A stretch of 37,320 nt of DNA, from the NCBI GenBank assembly GCA_902773995.1, contig CACYGL010000038.1, positions 1-37,320 on the forward strand, written 5' to 3'. Origin of the DNA: an uncultured Coriobacteriaceae bacterium (GTDB taxonomy: Bacteria > Actinomycetota > Coriobacteriia > Coriobacteriales > Atopobiaceae). Positions 1 to 8,829 of this stretch are shown one piece after another (positions within the stretch are counted from its first letter, which is position 1; each line of letters starts with the position of its first letter). The notes beneath the pieces are model-generated. The model was not told where the DNA came from and made no database searches. It worked only from the letters and a program-made list of their open reading frames with translations. The position numbers and the translations under genes were made by a program.

Positions 1-786
1 AAGAGAACGCATTGGCGCTATGCGCGATTTTTCCGCGTGCTCCTTCCGTCGCTCGGGGTGTTTGCGGCTACTGCGTTCGTCTCGATCTATCTCACCCTCG
101 ACTCGCTTGTGACGAACTTTGGGGGTGCTGTCAACAACCTTGGCCGCAACCTATCCACGCCTGTAGTTACGGCATTTACCCTTGAGGCCAAGTTTGCCCC
201 ATATCTTTGTCCGCTGGTGCTTGCGGGTCTTTGGCAAGGTCCTGCTGCTTTGGCACGTGGACGTTACCCATGGCTGCTCAAAGCCCACGGACTCTCGGCG
301 TCGAGCTCTGCATTGCTGCTGTTTGCTTCCTGCCTCATCGATGCATTGAGCCTGTGGGCGTGGGCCAGCCTATTCTCGTCGCTTACCTCGGTATTGTTCC
401 AGGCTTCTCTCAACCCATCCCTGCTACGAAGCGCGTTTGGCATTTCGCCTGGCCAGATTGGCTTGTGGTCCATCGCCACCATGCTGCCAAGCGTGTCGCA
501 GGCACTGTCTATCGCCGGGCTGTGGGCCGCTGCTTGCGTAGTGCTCGGTAGCAGTGGGATGGCATACGCGGTCTCCTTGGTTGTGTACCTCGGGGGAAAC
601 TATCTCCTCCCGGCGATTGCAAACTTAAGCTTCATCTCGGATTGGCTAATTCCACAAATGGCGATGCCTGGAATCAGTGCCGCTTGGGAGTACGGCGTGG
701 GACACCTGTGCGCTGGCCTTGCCTTTACTGCAGCGCTTGCGTGCGCCTCGATGTGCTTGCCCAGGCTCATTGTGGCAAGGGGGTGA
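1..786 (+). CDS. ABC transporter permease, 3' part of gene
   Basis: The reading frame is open from base 1, so the gene begins before the window and only its C-terminal 261 residues are seen; the GTG at 37 is an internal valine rather than a convincing start. The visible part is hydrophobic, with about six likely membrane segments (for example around LGVFAATAFVSIYL, SALLLFASCLIDALSL and LCAGLAFTAALACASM). The stop at 784-786 is 6 bases before the next permease, and an ATPase follows, so it is most likely one of two membrane subunits of an ABC exporter or ABC-2-type transporter. The substrate is unknown. The ABC assignment rests on operon context and hydropathy; I recognise no family motif in the sequence itself. 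Confidence 0.6.
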   Translation, partial: KRTHWRYARFFRVLLPSLGVFAATAFVSIYLTLDSLVTNFGGAVNNLGRNLSTPVVTAFTLEAKFAPYLCPLVLAGLWQGPAALARGRYPWLLKAHGLSASSSALLLFASCLIDALSLWAWASLFSSLTSVLFQASLNPSLLRSAFGISPGQIGLWSIATMLPSVSQALSIAGLWAAACVVLGSSGMAYAVSLVVYLGGNYLLPAIANLSFISDWLIPQMAMPGISAAWEYGVGHLCAGLAFTAALACASMCLPRLIVARG

Positions 787-792
787 AGCAGT

Positions 793-1809
793 TTGCAATC
801 CGCAAGGTCCACAGCGCTTCATCCTCTTCCTCTGGTGCTGAGAATCGAGCTGCTACGTGTGCTTGAATCCTGGCGTCTGTTGGTGGCGCTGGGGTGCATC
901 GTTGTGTCAATCGCAATCTCGTACACGCTGTTGGGTTCCTTCCAGGTCCAATCGGGTGGAAGCCTTGCTGGCTCATCTGCGCTCGACGTGTTCTACGTAG
1001 GTCTCAATGACTCCTTGGTTGTATGCATCTTGTTGCCAACTGGGGCACTTGCGCTTTGCGGCGACGCCTTTACAAAGGAGGATCGGGGTGGTTTCTCGGA
1101 TATCGTCCTTTCAAGGCTAAGCAACAGGAGGGTCTGGCTTTGGGGAAAGTGCCTTTCCATCACGGTGACGTGCCTGCTTTATACATTAACGACGCTCGTC
1201 CTCATGTGTGTCTTTGACATGGTTGTCTTTGGGACAATGCCGTCTGTCACCGTTCCCCAATGGCTTGCCTATTCCGGGAACCCAGATGACTATCAATGGA
1301 ATCGCTATTTCACGCGAATTGCTCTGGTACCTGAGTCATGGAACTATACGCACCTTGTAATTGTTCTGGCGCTCGTCGAGGGAGTGATTCTATCCATCAT
1401 CACGATCACGTTCGCCTCGTGTGCCGCAGCTATTAGAGCAAAGACCAATCCAACACTTCTCGGCTTTGCGGTCCTAGTCGCTCTTACGGCGCTGCCCGAG
1501 CTCTTCGTTAACGTTGCGTTCCTCCTTAATCCATCTTCGCAGCAGAGGGACTGGGGGTTTCTCATGGATCGCTTCTGCCTCTGTTTCTACTGTCTTGGGG
1601 CATCCTTCACCCAGACAGAGGTTGGACAAGCTGCGGTAATCACAAGCCAGTTCGATGGGCAGGAAATTGTGGCAAGTGCTGCAACACAAGTCAACAGCTA
1701 TTCCACGCTTGCCCTTGTGCTCTTGCTGCTGGCTGGCCTATCGCTTCTGGCATTGCTTCATCGCTACGGAGAATCCGGCGTGGGCAGACGGAATGCGAGG
1801 GTTGACTAG
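793..1809 (+). CDS. ABC-2-type transporter permease
   Basis: A 338-residue membrane protein. A TTG start at 793 is chosen because a G-rich ribosome site (GGGGG at 779-783) lies about 9 bases upstream, inside the end of the previous gene. A basic N-terminus is followed by a membrane segment near residues 29-50, a large central loop, then several segments (LVIVLALVEGVILSIITITF, LLGFAVLVALTALPELF) and a final one near the C-terminus (LALVLLLLAGLSLLALL). This matches ABC-2 permeases, which carry a large loop after the first helix. It lies 6 bases after one permease gene and 1 base before an ATPase gene, so the three should form one complex. The substrate cannot be read from the sequence. Confidence 0.7.
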   Translation: MQSARSTALHPLPLVLRIELLRVLESWRLLVALGCIVVSIAISYTLLGSFQVQSGGSLAGSSALDVFYVGLNDSLVVCILLPTGALALCGDAFTKEDRGGFSDIVLSRLSNRRVWLWGKCLSITVTCLLYTLTTLVLMCVFDMVVFGTMPSVTVPQWLAYSGNPDDYQWNRYFTRIALVPESWNYTHLVIVLALVEGVILSIITITFASCAAAIRAKTNPTLLGFAVLVALTALPELFVNVAFLLNPSSQQRDWGFLMDRFCLCFYCLGASFTQTEVGQAAVITSQFDGQEIVASAATQVNSYSTLALVLLLLAGLSLLALLHRYGESGVGRRNARVD

Positions 1810-1810
1810 G

Positions 1811-2551
1811 ATGCCTGTAAATACCAAAGTTCTCAAACATATGGGACCGGCCGCCGAGAAGGCCATTGATGTCGTGGACCTCTCGTTACGTCTTGGCGGG
1901 ACTACGGTCATCGATTCCGGCGGTCTGCAAGTTGGTAGGGGAGAGGTCGTAGGACTCATTGGACCCAACGGCTCGGGGAAAACAACGATGCTCAGATTTC
2001 TCGCCGGCCTCCTCATTCCAAGTTCCGGAGCAGGGAGTGTGCTTGGCGCAGACATTAGGAACATGGGGAGCTGGCCACGAGTGGGGCTGCTCCTCGAGGC
2101 GCCTCCGTTTATTGACCGTATGTCGGGTATCGAGAACCTTGGCATCCTGGGGGACCTTGGCGGCTGCAAAGACAATTGCGTCTATGAGCAAGCAATGCTT
2201 ACTGTTGGTTTGGACCCCGGCAACTGCACGCCCGTTGGCAGGTACTCCGCTGGCATGAGAAAGCGCCTGGGCATCGCTCAGGCAATCATGGACGATCCGG
2301 ACCTCGTTCTTCTCGACGAGCCGACCAACGGTCTTGATCCAGAAGGGGTCGTTATGCTGCGCGGAATTGTGCGTGCATGTGCCGAGAAGGGCGAGACGGT
2401 CATATTTTCGAGCCACATGCTCGGTGAGGTTGCCGAGTTGTGTGACGATGTATATCTAGTCCATGGCGGTGGCCTCACGCGTCTTGCGGCGGGGAATGGG
2501 GGTGCAGCACTTGAGCGCGAGTACCTCTCCAGGGTTGGCGCAAAGGTGTGA
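1811..2551 (+). CDS. ABC transporter ATP-binding protein
   Basis: A 246-residue ATPase subunit. The frame is open further upstream, but the ATG at 1811 (MPVNTKVLKH) is chosen because it lies one base after the permease stop and has GAGGG about 9 bases upstream. Walker A is GLIGPNGSGKTT near residue 50, the signature is YSAGMRKRLG near residue 140, and Walker B runs DLVLLDEPTNGLDPEG, followed by the switch histidine in IFSSHMLGEV. This is the layout of ABC-2-type exporter ATPases (antibiotic or peptide export and immunity families). It would power the two preceding permeases. The next gene, a LuxR-type membrane regulator, begins 13 bases after its stop, which suggests a transporter-sensor unit. 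Confidence 0.88.
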   Translation: MPVNTKVLKHMGPAAEKAIDVVDLSLRLGGTTVIDSGGLQVGRGEVVGLIGPNGSGKTTMLRFLAGLLIPSSGAGSVLGADIRNMGSWPRVGLLLEAPPFIDRMSGIENLGILGDLGGCKDNCVYEQAMLTVGLDPGNCTPVGRYSAGMRKRLGIAQAIMDDPDLVLLDEPTNGLDPEGVVMLRGIVRACAEKGETVIFSSHMLGEVAELCDDVYLVHGGGLTRLAAGNGGAALEREYLSRVGAKV

Positions 2552-2564
2552 GGATTCTGCCCTC

Positions 2565-4706
2565 ATGCGGGTTGCCATTCCGTCGCTGGTGGTGACGGTG
2601 CTTCTCAGCAACCTGCCGTTGGGATGGCCGTATGGCGAAGTGCTCCTCACCCTGCGATTGCTGTTGGGCGTCCTTCCCCTTGCGTGGTTGTGCAGCCTGG
2701 GATTTAGGGAGGGGAGCACTGCCTTCCCCGCGCCAGCTGCCCTTGCGGGTACGCTAGGTACGAGCTTTGGACTTGCGCTTTCCTTTTCGGTGCTGCAGGC
2801 AATCGCTACGGGTAATGTTGCTTGGGACGGATTGCCTGCCGAGACATACTTTGCGCTCCCATTTGTTCCGTGCACTTTGGGTATTGCCGCGCGGTCGCGC
2901 CATGCTGGCAAGTGCGTCTGGGCCGTTCCTGTCCTGCTTGGCGTTGCGATTGCCATATGGGGAGCGGTCGCGCTTGTCGGCTGGGAGCGCCCGCTTGACC
3001 CGATGGCAGTGGCGTCACCGGTGCCTTCACAAAATACCTTGGTGGCGGAGTATGCCCTGCTCGTGGTTGCCGTTGTTCTGCACGCGCGAGGGATTCTCCT
3101 CGAATCTCGTGGTGGCCTCTTTCGGGCTGTCGCGGCGGTCCTGATATCTTCGGCTGCCTTGAGTGCCCTTGCGATTGGCATGCAGCAGCTGGGATGGGGC
3201 GGCACCCAGCGTGTTGTTGCCTGGGCGGTTCTCGCTGCCCTGCCCTGTGTCTTTTCGGGCGGCCGGCCTGCCTCGGGCAACATCCAACGGCCATACGTTG
3301 CCGTTGACCAGCTGTTTCTTGACCATGGACTTACCAGCCGAGAAGAAACTGCCATACGCGGTTTGGACTGCGGGCTCACGGTCTCGCAGCTTGCGGACGA
3401 GATGGGTGTGGCGCGCTCAACCGCTGGCACCTACTGCAAGCGGGCGTACGAGAAGTTGGGGGTGACCTCTAGAGACGCTGCAATCGCCCTGCTCGACGAG
3501 GTCAGGGAGCAAAGTGGGGATTGTCTGCCGACTGCGGAGAGAGACGATTCCCAGGCTCTGTGCCAGGGAGCGTACCGTGTCAGTCATGCTGTTGCCGCTA
3601 GTTGCATTGGTGCCGCGGTGGCAATCTACTGGCTTCCATGGCTGGGGAGGGCGCATCTGCTCATCTCTCAAGTCGATGACCTACGTCCGGGGACGATTGT
3701 GCTTGGACTTCTGGTAATAATCGCTGCGGCCGGTACGCGCATGCCAATCTCCAAGCGGGGCGTTGTCGCTTTGGTGCTTGCTCTGGCTGGCGGCCTTGCA
3801 GGCTATTCGCTTTTTGGCAATTTGGCGTCGTGGGGAACGGATGCCTTGTCTGTAGCGGCTGCTTATGCGCTTCCTATTCTCTACCTCGATGGTATTTCCC
3901 GAGATTCCCACGCTCTTGGCAATTCTCGGCAAAGGGCCATCGCGGCGCTCGGTGCGTTTGCGCTCGCTGCGGTAGCGCTGCTGTTGCCCCTTGCGATTAG
4001 GCGCTGGTACATGGCAGCGTTGCTCGCTGTTCCCGGTGTGCTTTTCGCGCAAATGTCTGGCGGCGAAGAGGGCGTGCCGAAGCAGGCATTCTCTCCCTTC
4101 CCTCCCGTGCACATTGCCGTTGGACTCTGCGCTCTTGGTGCATCAGCTCCAATCTTGGTGAGCGCGTTGCAGTGCTTCTCGCCTGGCCCTGTTGAGGCGT
4201 CAATTGCGTATGGGCTAATTGCCATTGCCGTTATTGTCCTGCTGTCCACCATTTTGGGTGCTCTGGAAGGTGGCGGTCTTTCTCGTCTGCTTCCATCACT
4301 GGCCGTCGAGATTGTTGGGCTTTGCCTGGGGTGGCTATGGGTCCTCACGAGAGAGACTCCGAATGGCGTTGCTGTTGCCTTGCGCACCTGCCTGGGATGC
4401 GGCCTTGCCGTTGTGGGGTTGCTAGCGTTCGCGCGACTCGTGCGGCTCTTCAAGCGCAGAGCGAGGCTGGCGTGTCTTTCTGTGCGTGAGCGTTGGCGCG
4501 AGGTTGGAACAAAGACCGGCCTTACCGAGGGAGAAATCGAGGCCATCATCCTTCTCGGTCGCGGATATAGCGTGTCGTATGTGGCGAGGTCACTCTCGCT
4601 TTCACCTGCGGCAATTGCCTCGCGACGGGCGTCTGCCTACAAGAAGCTGGGAATCCATCGCCGAGACGAACTAGCGCGCATGCTTCTTGACCTGCTGAGG
4701 GAGTGA
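2565..4706 (+). CDS. Membrane protein with two LuxR-type DNA-binding domains
   Basis: A 713-residue protein; the frame is open to 2463, but the ATG at 2565 has GTGAGGA about 11 bases upstream and avoids a large overlap with the ATPase gene. It looks like two sensor-regulators joined end to end. Residues 1-250 hold about seven hydrophobic segments, and residues 256-313 form a LuxR-type helix-turn-helix (LTSREETAIRGLDCGLTVSQ, ending in YEKLGVTSRDAAIALLDEV). After a linker, more hydrophobic segments fill about 335-640, and a second helix-turn-helix occupies 653-710 (LTEGEIEAIILLGRGYSVSY, then AYKKLGIHRRDELARMLLDLL). Membrane LuxR proteins with a single C-terminal HTH are common in Coriobacteriia; the doubled form is what stands out. 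It probably regulates the ABC genes with which it is co-transcribed. The ligand is unknown. Confidence 0.8.
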   Translation: MRVAIPSLVVTVLLSNLPLGWPYGEVLLTLRLLLGVLPLAWLCSLGFREGSTAFPAPAALAGTLGTSFGLALSFSVLQAIATGNVAWDGLPAETYFALPFVPCTLGIAARSRHAGKCVWAVPVLLGVAIAIWGAVALVGWERPLDPMAVASPVPSQNTLVAEYALLVVAVVLHARGILLESRGGLFRAVAAVLISSAALSALAIGMQQLGWGGTQRVVAWAVLAALPCVFSGGRPASGNIQRPYVAVDQLFLDHGLTSREETAIRGLDCGLTVSQLADEMGVARSTAGTYCKRAYEKLGVTSRDAAIALLDEVREQSGDCLPTAERDDSQALCQGAYRVSHAVAASCIGAAVAIYWLPWLGRAHLLISQVDDLRPGTIVLGLLVIIAAAGTRMPISKRGVVALVLALAGGLAGYSLFGNLASWGTDALSVAAAYALPILYLDGISRDSHALGNSRQRAIAALGAFALAAVALLLPLAIRRWYMAALLAVPGVLFAQMSGGEEGVPKQAFSPFPPVHIAVGLCALGASAPILVSALQCFSPGPVEASIAYGLIAIAVIVLLSTILGALEGGGLSRLLPSLAVEIVGLCLGWLWVLTRETPNGVAVALRTCLGCGLAVVGLLAFARLVRLFKRRARLACLSVRERWREVGTKTGLTEGEIEAIILLGRGYSVSYVARSLSLSPAAIASRRASAYKKLGIHRRDELARMLLDLLRE

Positions 4707-4728
4707 AGACATCCTGCTGGAATGCGCC

Positions 4729-4876
4729 CTTCGGCGTCGGGGTGACGCCCGAAGCGAGGTTTCGTACGTGATAGCTGCGGCAACGGCCTCTCCGGCGCCA
4801 AAACGGCGCCGGAGCGAAGGGTTCCGACGGGATCTCGTACGAGATGCTCCCTCCGGCGACAAATAGTCGCCGGAGG
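4729..4876. repeat. Cluster of GC-rich hairpins between LuxR gene and tRNA-Leu
   Basis: Three hairpins and a palindrome lie within 148 bases. (1) 4729-4738 pairs with 4744-4754 (CTTCGGCGTC with GACGCCCGAAG, one bulge). (2) 4790-4799 pairs perfectly with 4805-4814 (CTCCGGCGCC, loop AAAAC). (3) 4850-4860 pairs perfectly with 4866-4876 (CCTCCGGCGAC, loop AAATA). Between the second and third is the perfect palindrome ATCTCGTACGAGAT at 4832-4845, and a related TTTCGTACGTGAT at 4760-4772. A half copy, CCCTCCGGCGCC, follows at about 4910. None has a downstream T-run, so simple intrinsic termination is unlikely. They could be an intergenic repeat family or a structured leader. Confidence 0.7.
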
Positions 4877-4959
4877 CGTCGTCCCAGGGAGAAAATGCAA
4901 CAAACTAAGCCCTCCGGCGCCAGCGCTTTGCCTCCTCCAGCGGTCGCGATTGGTGCATT

Positions 4960-4968
4960 TGCTATTAT
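4960..4968 (+). promoter_or_regulatory. Extended -10 promoter for tRNA-Leu/tig
   Basis: TGCTATTAT at 4960-4968 fits an extended -10 element (TG-N-TATTAT). It would start transcription near 4975, about 15 bases before the mature tRNA. No good -35 element is visible at the usual spacing, which is tolerated by extended -10 promoters. Confidence 0.45.
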
Positions 4969-4989
4969 GGCAAGGCTATGTGTGACGAT

Positions 4990-5076
4990 GCGGGCGTGGC
5001 GGAACTGGTAGACGCGCTGGATTTAGGTTCCAGTGGGGGAGACCCCGTGAAGGTTCGAGTCCTTTCGCCCGCACCA
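4990..5076 (+). tRNA. tRNA-Leu (UAG anticodon)
   Basis: The acceptor arm GCGGGCG (4990-4996) pairs with CGCCCGC (5066-5072), followed by discriminator A and an encoded CCA (5074-5076). The anticodon stem CTGGA/TCCAG encloses loop TTTAGGT, which gives anticodon TAG and reads CUA and other CUN leucine codons. A long variable arm (GGGG...CCCC) is typical of class II tRNAs such as leucine. The T arm carries GGTTCGAGTCC. The gene lies 67 bases upstream of tig and may share its transcript. Confidence 0.96.
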
Positions 5077-5143
5077 CATGAGCCACATGCGCAGGAAACC
5101 GCGACGGGCACAGGCCCGTCGAGGACGAGACACTGGAGGAACG

Positions 5144-6493
5144 TTGAAGATCACCGTTACCGCTGAGGAGCCCAAGGACAACAAGGTTGCCGCAAAGCTC
5201 ACCATTCCCGCCGCCGACGTCAACGCGGCCGTCGCCAAGACCTACAAGGACTTCGCGCACAAGTACAACTTCCAGGGGTTCCGTCGCGGTCACGCTCCTC
5301 GTCCGGTGATCGACGGCATCCTGGGAAAGGAGTCGGTGCTCGCCCAGGCCACCAACGACCTTCTCAACGCTGCCGAGCCCCTCATGCTCGAAGAGCTCAA
5401 CATCGTTCCCGTTGGTCGTCCGGACTTCGCCCAGGACGCAGATCTCGCCACCGAGGGCAATGACTACACCATCGACGTCACCATCGGCGTCCGCCCCGAG
5501 GCCGAGCTTGACTCCTACGACGCCCCCCAGATCAACATGCCTCCCGAGGAGGTCACCGACGCCGAGGTTGACGCCCAGATTAAGCGCTACATGAGCTACC
5601 ACACCACCTACGAGGACGTCTCCGAGGGCGAGGCTGCCCAGGAGGACGACGTCGTGAAGGCTGACATCGAGAACGTCGAGGGTGCCGAGAAGCTCGCCGG
5701 CGAGGGCCAGACCCTCGCGCTCGTCGACGGCCAGGTGCCCGATGAGGTCAAGCAGGCGCTCACCGGCGCCAAGGTCGGCGACGTTGTCGACCTCGCCTGG
5801 ACCATCAAGCACGAGGACGGCGAGGAGACCCACGAGCACTCCTACAAGGCCAAGGCTACGGTCAAGGGCATCCAGCGCCCCGTCACGCCCGAGCTTGACG
5901 ACGAGTTCGCCAAGAAGAACTTTGGCTACGACACCGTCGATGAGTTCAAGAACGCCGTCCGCGACGAGATCGCCGAGGACAAGAAGGTCAACCTCCCCAA
6001 CCTCAAGGAGGATCGCGTTGTCGAGGCCGTGGGCGAGCGCCTGCAGCTCGACGAGGTCCCCGCTGACTACCAGGAGGAGGTCTTCAACGAGCTTGGCCAG
6101 GAGGTTCTCGGCCAGATGCAGCGCTCCGGCATCTCGCTCGACATGTACCTCAAGGCTCGCAACATCTCGCCTGACGCCTTCATCGCCGACCTCCACGCCC
6201 AGGCCGAGGAGCGCGCCCGCCAGTCCCTGGCGCTCGACGCCATCGCCCGCCAGCTCGGCCTCGAGGCTACCGACGAGGACGTCCGCAACGAGTTCGAGAA
6301 GGCCAACGTCGGTGACGTGGACAAGGCCATCGAGCAGTGGCGTTCCGAGGGCCGTCTCCCGGCCATCCGCGACTCCATCAAGCGCACCAAGGCCCTCGAC
6401 TGGCTGGTCGAGAACGCCCAGGTGACCGTTGTGGACGAGGCTGCCGAGGCCGCCAAGGACGCCGAGGGCGAGAAGTCCGAGGACGCCGAGTAG
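5144..6493 (+). CDS. tig: Trigger factor, ribosome-associated chaperone
   Basis: A 449-residue trigger factor, close to the usual 430-450. It binds the ribosome exit tunnel, shields nascent chains and has peptidyl-prolyl isomerase activity. The TTG start at 5144 (MKITVTAEEP) is preferred over an upstream ATG because GGAGG at 5135-5139 lies directly before it and the family N-terminus begins here. The ribosome-binding signature GFRRGHAPRPVI lies near residue 45. The central region (EEDDVVKADIENVEG onward) is the FKBP-like domain, and the helical C-terminal region binds substrate. The tail is very acidic (AEAAKDAEGEKSEDAE). Codons end almost entirely in C or G, as expected for a highly expressed gene. 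It precedes clpP and clpX, a common order. Confidence 0.96.
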   Translation: MKITVTAEEPKDNKVAAKLTIPAADVNAAVAKTYKDFAHKYNFQGFRRGHAPRPVIDGILGKESVLAQATNDLLNAAEPLMLEELNIVPVGRPDFAQDADLATEGNDYTIDVTIGVRPEAELDSYDAPQINMPPEEVTDAEVDAQIKRYMSYHTTYEDVSEGEAAQEDDVVKADIENVEGAEKLAGEGQTLALVDGQVPDEVKQALTGAKVGDVVDLAWTIKHEDGEETHEHSYKAKATVKGIQRPVTPELDDEFAKKNFGYDTVDEFKNAVRDEIAEDKKVNLPNLKEDRVVEAVGERLQLDEVPADYQEEVFNELGQEVLGQMQRSGISLDMYLKARNISPDAFIADLHAQAEERARQSLALDAIARQLGLEATDEDVRNEFEKANVGDVDKAIEQWRSEGRLPAIRDSIKRTKALDWLVENAQVTVVDEAAEAAKDAEGEKSEDAE

Positions 6494-6543
6494 CGCCAGC
6501 GCCGCTACCAGAACTAATGGTGCAGACCCTGTGAACTGACGCC

Positions 6544-6575
6544 GTGCCCCGGATGGCGCAAGCCGTTCGGGGCAC
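6544..6575 (+). other. Stem-loop between tig and clpP
   Basis: GTGCCCCG (6544-6551) pairs with CGGGGCAC (6568-6575), with an inner GGC-GCAA-GCC stem and loop. No T-run follows, so it is more likely an mRNA-stabilising or partial-termination structure than a full terminator. Confidence 0.5.
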
Positions 6576-6613
6576 ATTGGAACGGAACACAAACAATTCC
6601 TGAAGGGAGCATC

Positions 6614-7234
6614 ATGCACAACCCAACGAACATTCCGCTCATCCCGTACGTCGTCGAGCAGACCCCTCGTGGCGAGCGCAGCTATGACATCTACTCGCGC
6701 TTGCTCAACGACCGCATCGTCTTTCTCGGCGAGGAGGTCACGCGCGACTCCGCCAACCTCGTGATCGCGCAGCTCCTCCACCTCGAGAGCCAAGATCCCG
6801 ACAAGGACATCTCGCTCTACATCGACTCTCCCGGCGGTGACGTCTATGCTGGCCTTGGCATCATTGACACGATGAACTTCATCAAGCCCGACGTCTCCAC
6901 CATCTGCGTGGGCATGGCGGCCTCCATGGGCGCGGCCATTCTCGCCAGTGGAACCAAGGGCAAGCGCCTGGCCCTTCCCAACTCGATGATCCTCATCCAC
7001 CAGCCCAGCTCTGGCGTTCAGGGTCAGCAGACCGACATCCAGATTGTCGCTGACGAGACCAAGTGGATTCGCGAGCACCTCAACCAGATGCTTGCCGACG
7101 CCACCGGTCAGCCCATCGAGAAGATCAACGCCGACACCGAGCGCGACAACTACATGCGCGCGAGCGAGGCGCAGGCCTACGGTCTTGTCGACAAGGTCAT
7201 CACCAACCGTAACGACCAGGGTAAGCAGGAGTAG
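6614..7234 (+). CDS. clpP: ATP-dependent Clp protease proteolytic subunit
   Basis: A 206-residue ClpP, the barrel-forming serine protease that degrades proteins unfolded by ClpX or other Clp ATPases. The catalytic serine is S104 in GMAASMGA, the histidine is H129 in [10 protein letters not shown], and the spacing puts the aspartate at D178 in ADTERDNY. The start at 6614 has GAAGGGAG about 4 bases upstream. There is little N-terminal propeptide before [20 protein letters not shown], the family core. clpX begins 3 bases after the stop and its ribosome site lies inside the end of clpP, so the two should be translated together. Confidence 0.97.
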   Translation: MHNPTNIPLIPYVVEQTPRGERSYDIYSRLLNDRIVFLGEEVTRDSANLVIAQLLHLESQDPDKDISLYIDSPGGDVYAGLGIIDTMNFIKPDVSTICVGMAASMGAAILASGTKGKRLALPNSMILIHQPSSGVQGQQTDIQIVADETKWIREHLNQMLADATGQPIEKINADTERDNYMRASEAQAYGLVDKVITNRNDQGKQE

Positions 7235-7237
7235 CGC

Positions 7238-8563
7238 ATGGCTCAGGACCGCGACAACGGAAACGGACGCTCGTACGGCGACAATGAGATGCACTGCTCG
7301 TTCTGCGGCAAGAGCCGCAGCCAGGTGAGCAAGCTCATTCAAGGTCCCGGTGGGGTCTACATCTGCGACGAGTGCGTGCACGCGTGCTCCCAGATGATCG
7401 ATGAGGCAGACGGCTCTGTTGCGATGGACGAGGACACCGAGGAGGAGTCCCCTCTGCCGCTCAAGGAGCTGCCCACCCCGCATCAGATCTATGACGAGCT
7501 CTCGCAGTACGTGATTGGCCAGGAGGCGGCCAAGCGCGCCATGAGCGTTGCCGTCTACAACCACTACCGCCGCATCCTCTCGGGCAACGACGAGGTGCCC
7601 GAGGGTGAGGAGGAGGTGGAGATTGCCAAGAGCAACATCCTGCTCCTTGGCCCCACCGGTACCGGCAAGACGCTGCTTGCCCAGACCCTTGCCCGCTTCC
7701 TCGAGGTGCCCTTCGCCATTGCCGATGCCACCACCCTTACCGAGGCTGGCTACGTGGGTGAGGACGTCGAGAACATCCTGCTCAAGCTCATCACCGCTGC
7801 TGATGGCGACGTCTCCCGCGCCGAGCTGGGCATTGTCTACATCGACGAGATTGACAAGATTGCGCGCAAGGCCGAGAACCTCTCCATCACGCGTGACGTC
7901 TCGGGCGAGGGCGTGCAGCAGGCACTGCTGAAGATCCTTGAGGGCACCGAGGCGAGCGTTCCTCCGCAGGGCGGCCGCAAGCACCCCCAGCAGGAGCTCA
8001 TTCACATCGACACCACCAACATCCTGTTCATCTGCGGCGGTGCCTTTGTGGGTCTCGACAAGATTGTGGCTGACCGCATTGGCAAGAAGGGCGTTGGCTT
8101 CAACGCCGAGCTTGGCAAGAACGTCGACCAGGACGAGGATGAGCTCATGGAGCAGGTCATGCCCCAGGACCTGCATAAGTTTGGCATGATTCCCGAGTTC
8201 ATTGGCCGCATCCCGGTGATTACCTCCACGAGGGAGCTCAAGGAGGCCGATCTCGTGGACATTCTCACCAGGCCCAAGAACGCGCTTGTCAAGCAATACA
8301 AGCGGCTCTTCGAGGTCGAGGGGGTCGAGCTGGAGTTCACCCCCGAGGCCCTGAACGAGATTGCCCGCCAGGCCATCGCCCGCGGCACGGGTGCCCGCGG
8401 CCTGCGCGCCATCTGCGAGTCGACGCTACAGTCCACGATGTTCGACCTGCCGAGCGACCTCGACATCACGAGGGTCATCGTGACCAAGGAGTGTGTTGGC
8501 GGTGCCGAGAAGCCCGAGGTGGTGCGTCAGGAGTCGCTGCTGCCCAAGCACCGCGCGAGCTAG
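7238..8563 (+). CDS. clpX: ATP-dependent Clp protease ATP-binding subunit ClpX
   Basis: A 441-residue AAA+ unfoldase that recognises tagged or damaged proteins and feeds them into ClpP. The N-terminal zinc-binding domain has C20, C23, C43 and C46 (CSFC...CDEC). The AAA+ core shows Walker A GPTGTGKT, Walker [11 protein letters not shown], the pore-loop region [10 protein letters not shown] and the conserved [11 protein letters not shown] near the C-terminus. The ClpP-contact loop, IGF in many ClpX proteins, appears to read VGF here ([10 protein letters not shown]). AGGAG at 7228-7232 serves as ribosome site. It is the last gene of the tig-clpP-clpX group and is followed by a strong terminator. 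Confidence 0.97.
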   Translation: MAQDRDNGNGRSYGDNEMHCSFCGKSRSQVSKLIQGPGGVYICDECVHACSQMIDEADGSVAMDEDTEEESPLPLKELPTPHQIYDELSQYVIGQEAAKRAMSVAVYNHYRRILSGNDEVPEGEEEVEIAKSNILLLGPTGTGKTLLAQTLARFLEVPFAIADATTLTEAGYVGEDVENILLKLITAADGDVSRAELGIVYIDEIDKIARKAENLSITRDVSGEGVQQALLKILEGTEASVPPQGGRKHPQQELIHIDTTNILFICGGAFVGLDKIVADRIGKKGVGFNAELGKNVDQDEDELMEQVMPQDLHKFGMIPEFIGRIPVITSTRELKEADLVDILTRPKNALVKQYKRLFEVEGVELEFTPEALNEIARQAIARGTGARGLRAICESTLQSTMFDLPSDLDITRVIVTKECVGGAEKPEVVRQESLLPKHRAS

Positions 8564-8591
8564 CGCATTTGTGCTGGTAGCGTAACGTTGT

Positions 8592-8626
8592 GGCCGCGTC
8601 CGGAGATCCGGGCGCGGCCGTTTTTT
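8592..8626 (+). terminator. Intrinsic terminator after clpX
   Basis: A GC-rich hairpin (GGCCGCG at 8592-8598 with CGCGGCC ending at 8619) is followed by six T residues at 8621-8626. It lies 29 bases after the clpX stop. Confidence 0.88.
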
Positions 8627-8829
8627 GGCTATGGCATTGGCTGTTAGAGCTTCGTTAGCTTGCCGCATATCGTCGATTGGTTGATACTCACCTACCTTGC
8701 GTAAATCTATACTTCGTTAAAGTCTTGCATTCTGTACGGAGTCTGGCAGGGGAGCGCGATGGCATGTGATTTCCGAGCAAGAAGAACAGCCCGAATGGCG
8801 GCGGCAGGCATCCACGTGGCGTATGGGCC

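Noticed and set aside
4976..8296. Very long minus-strand frame of 1106 codons
   Set aside because: It is the shadow of tig, clpP and clpX, which have full family motifs; the long frame results from their strong C/G third-position bias.
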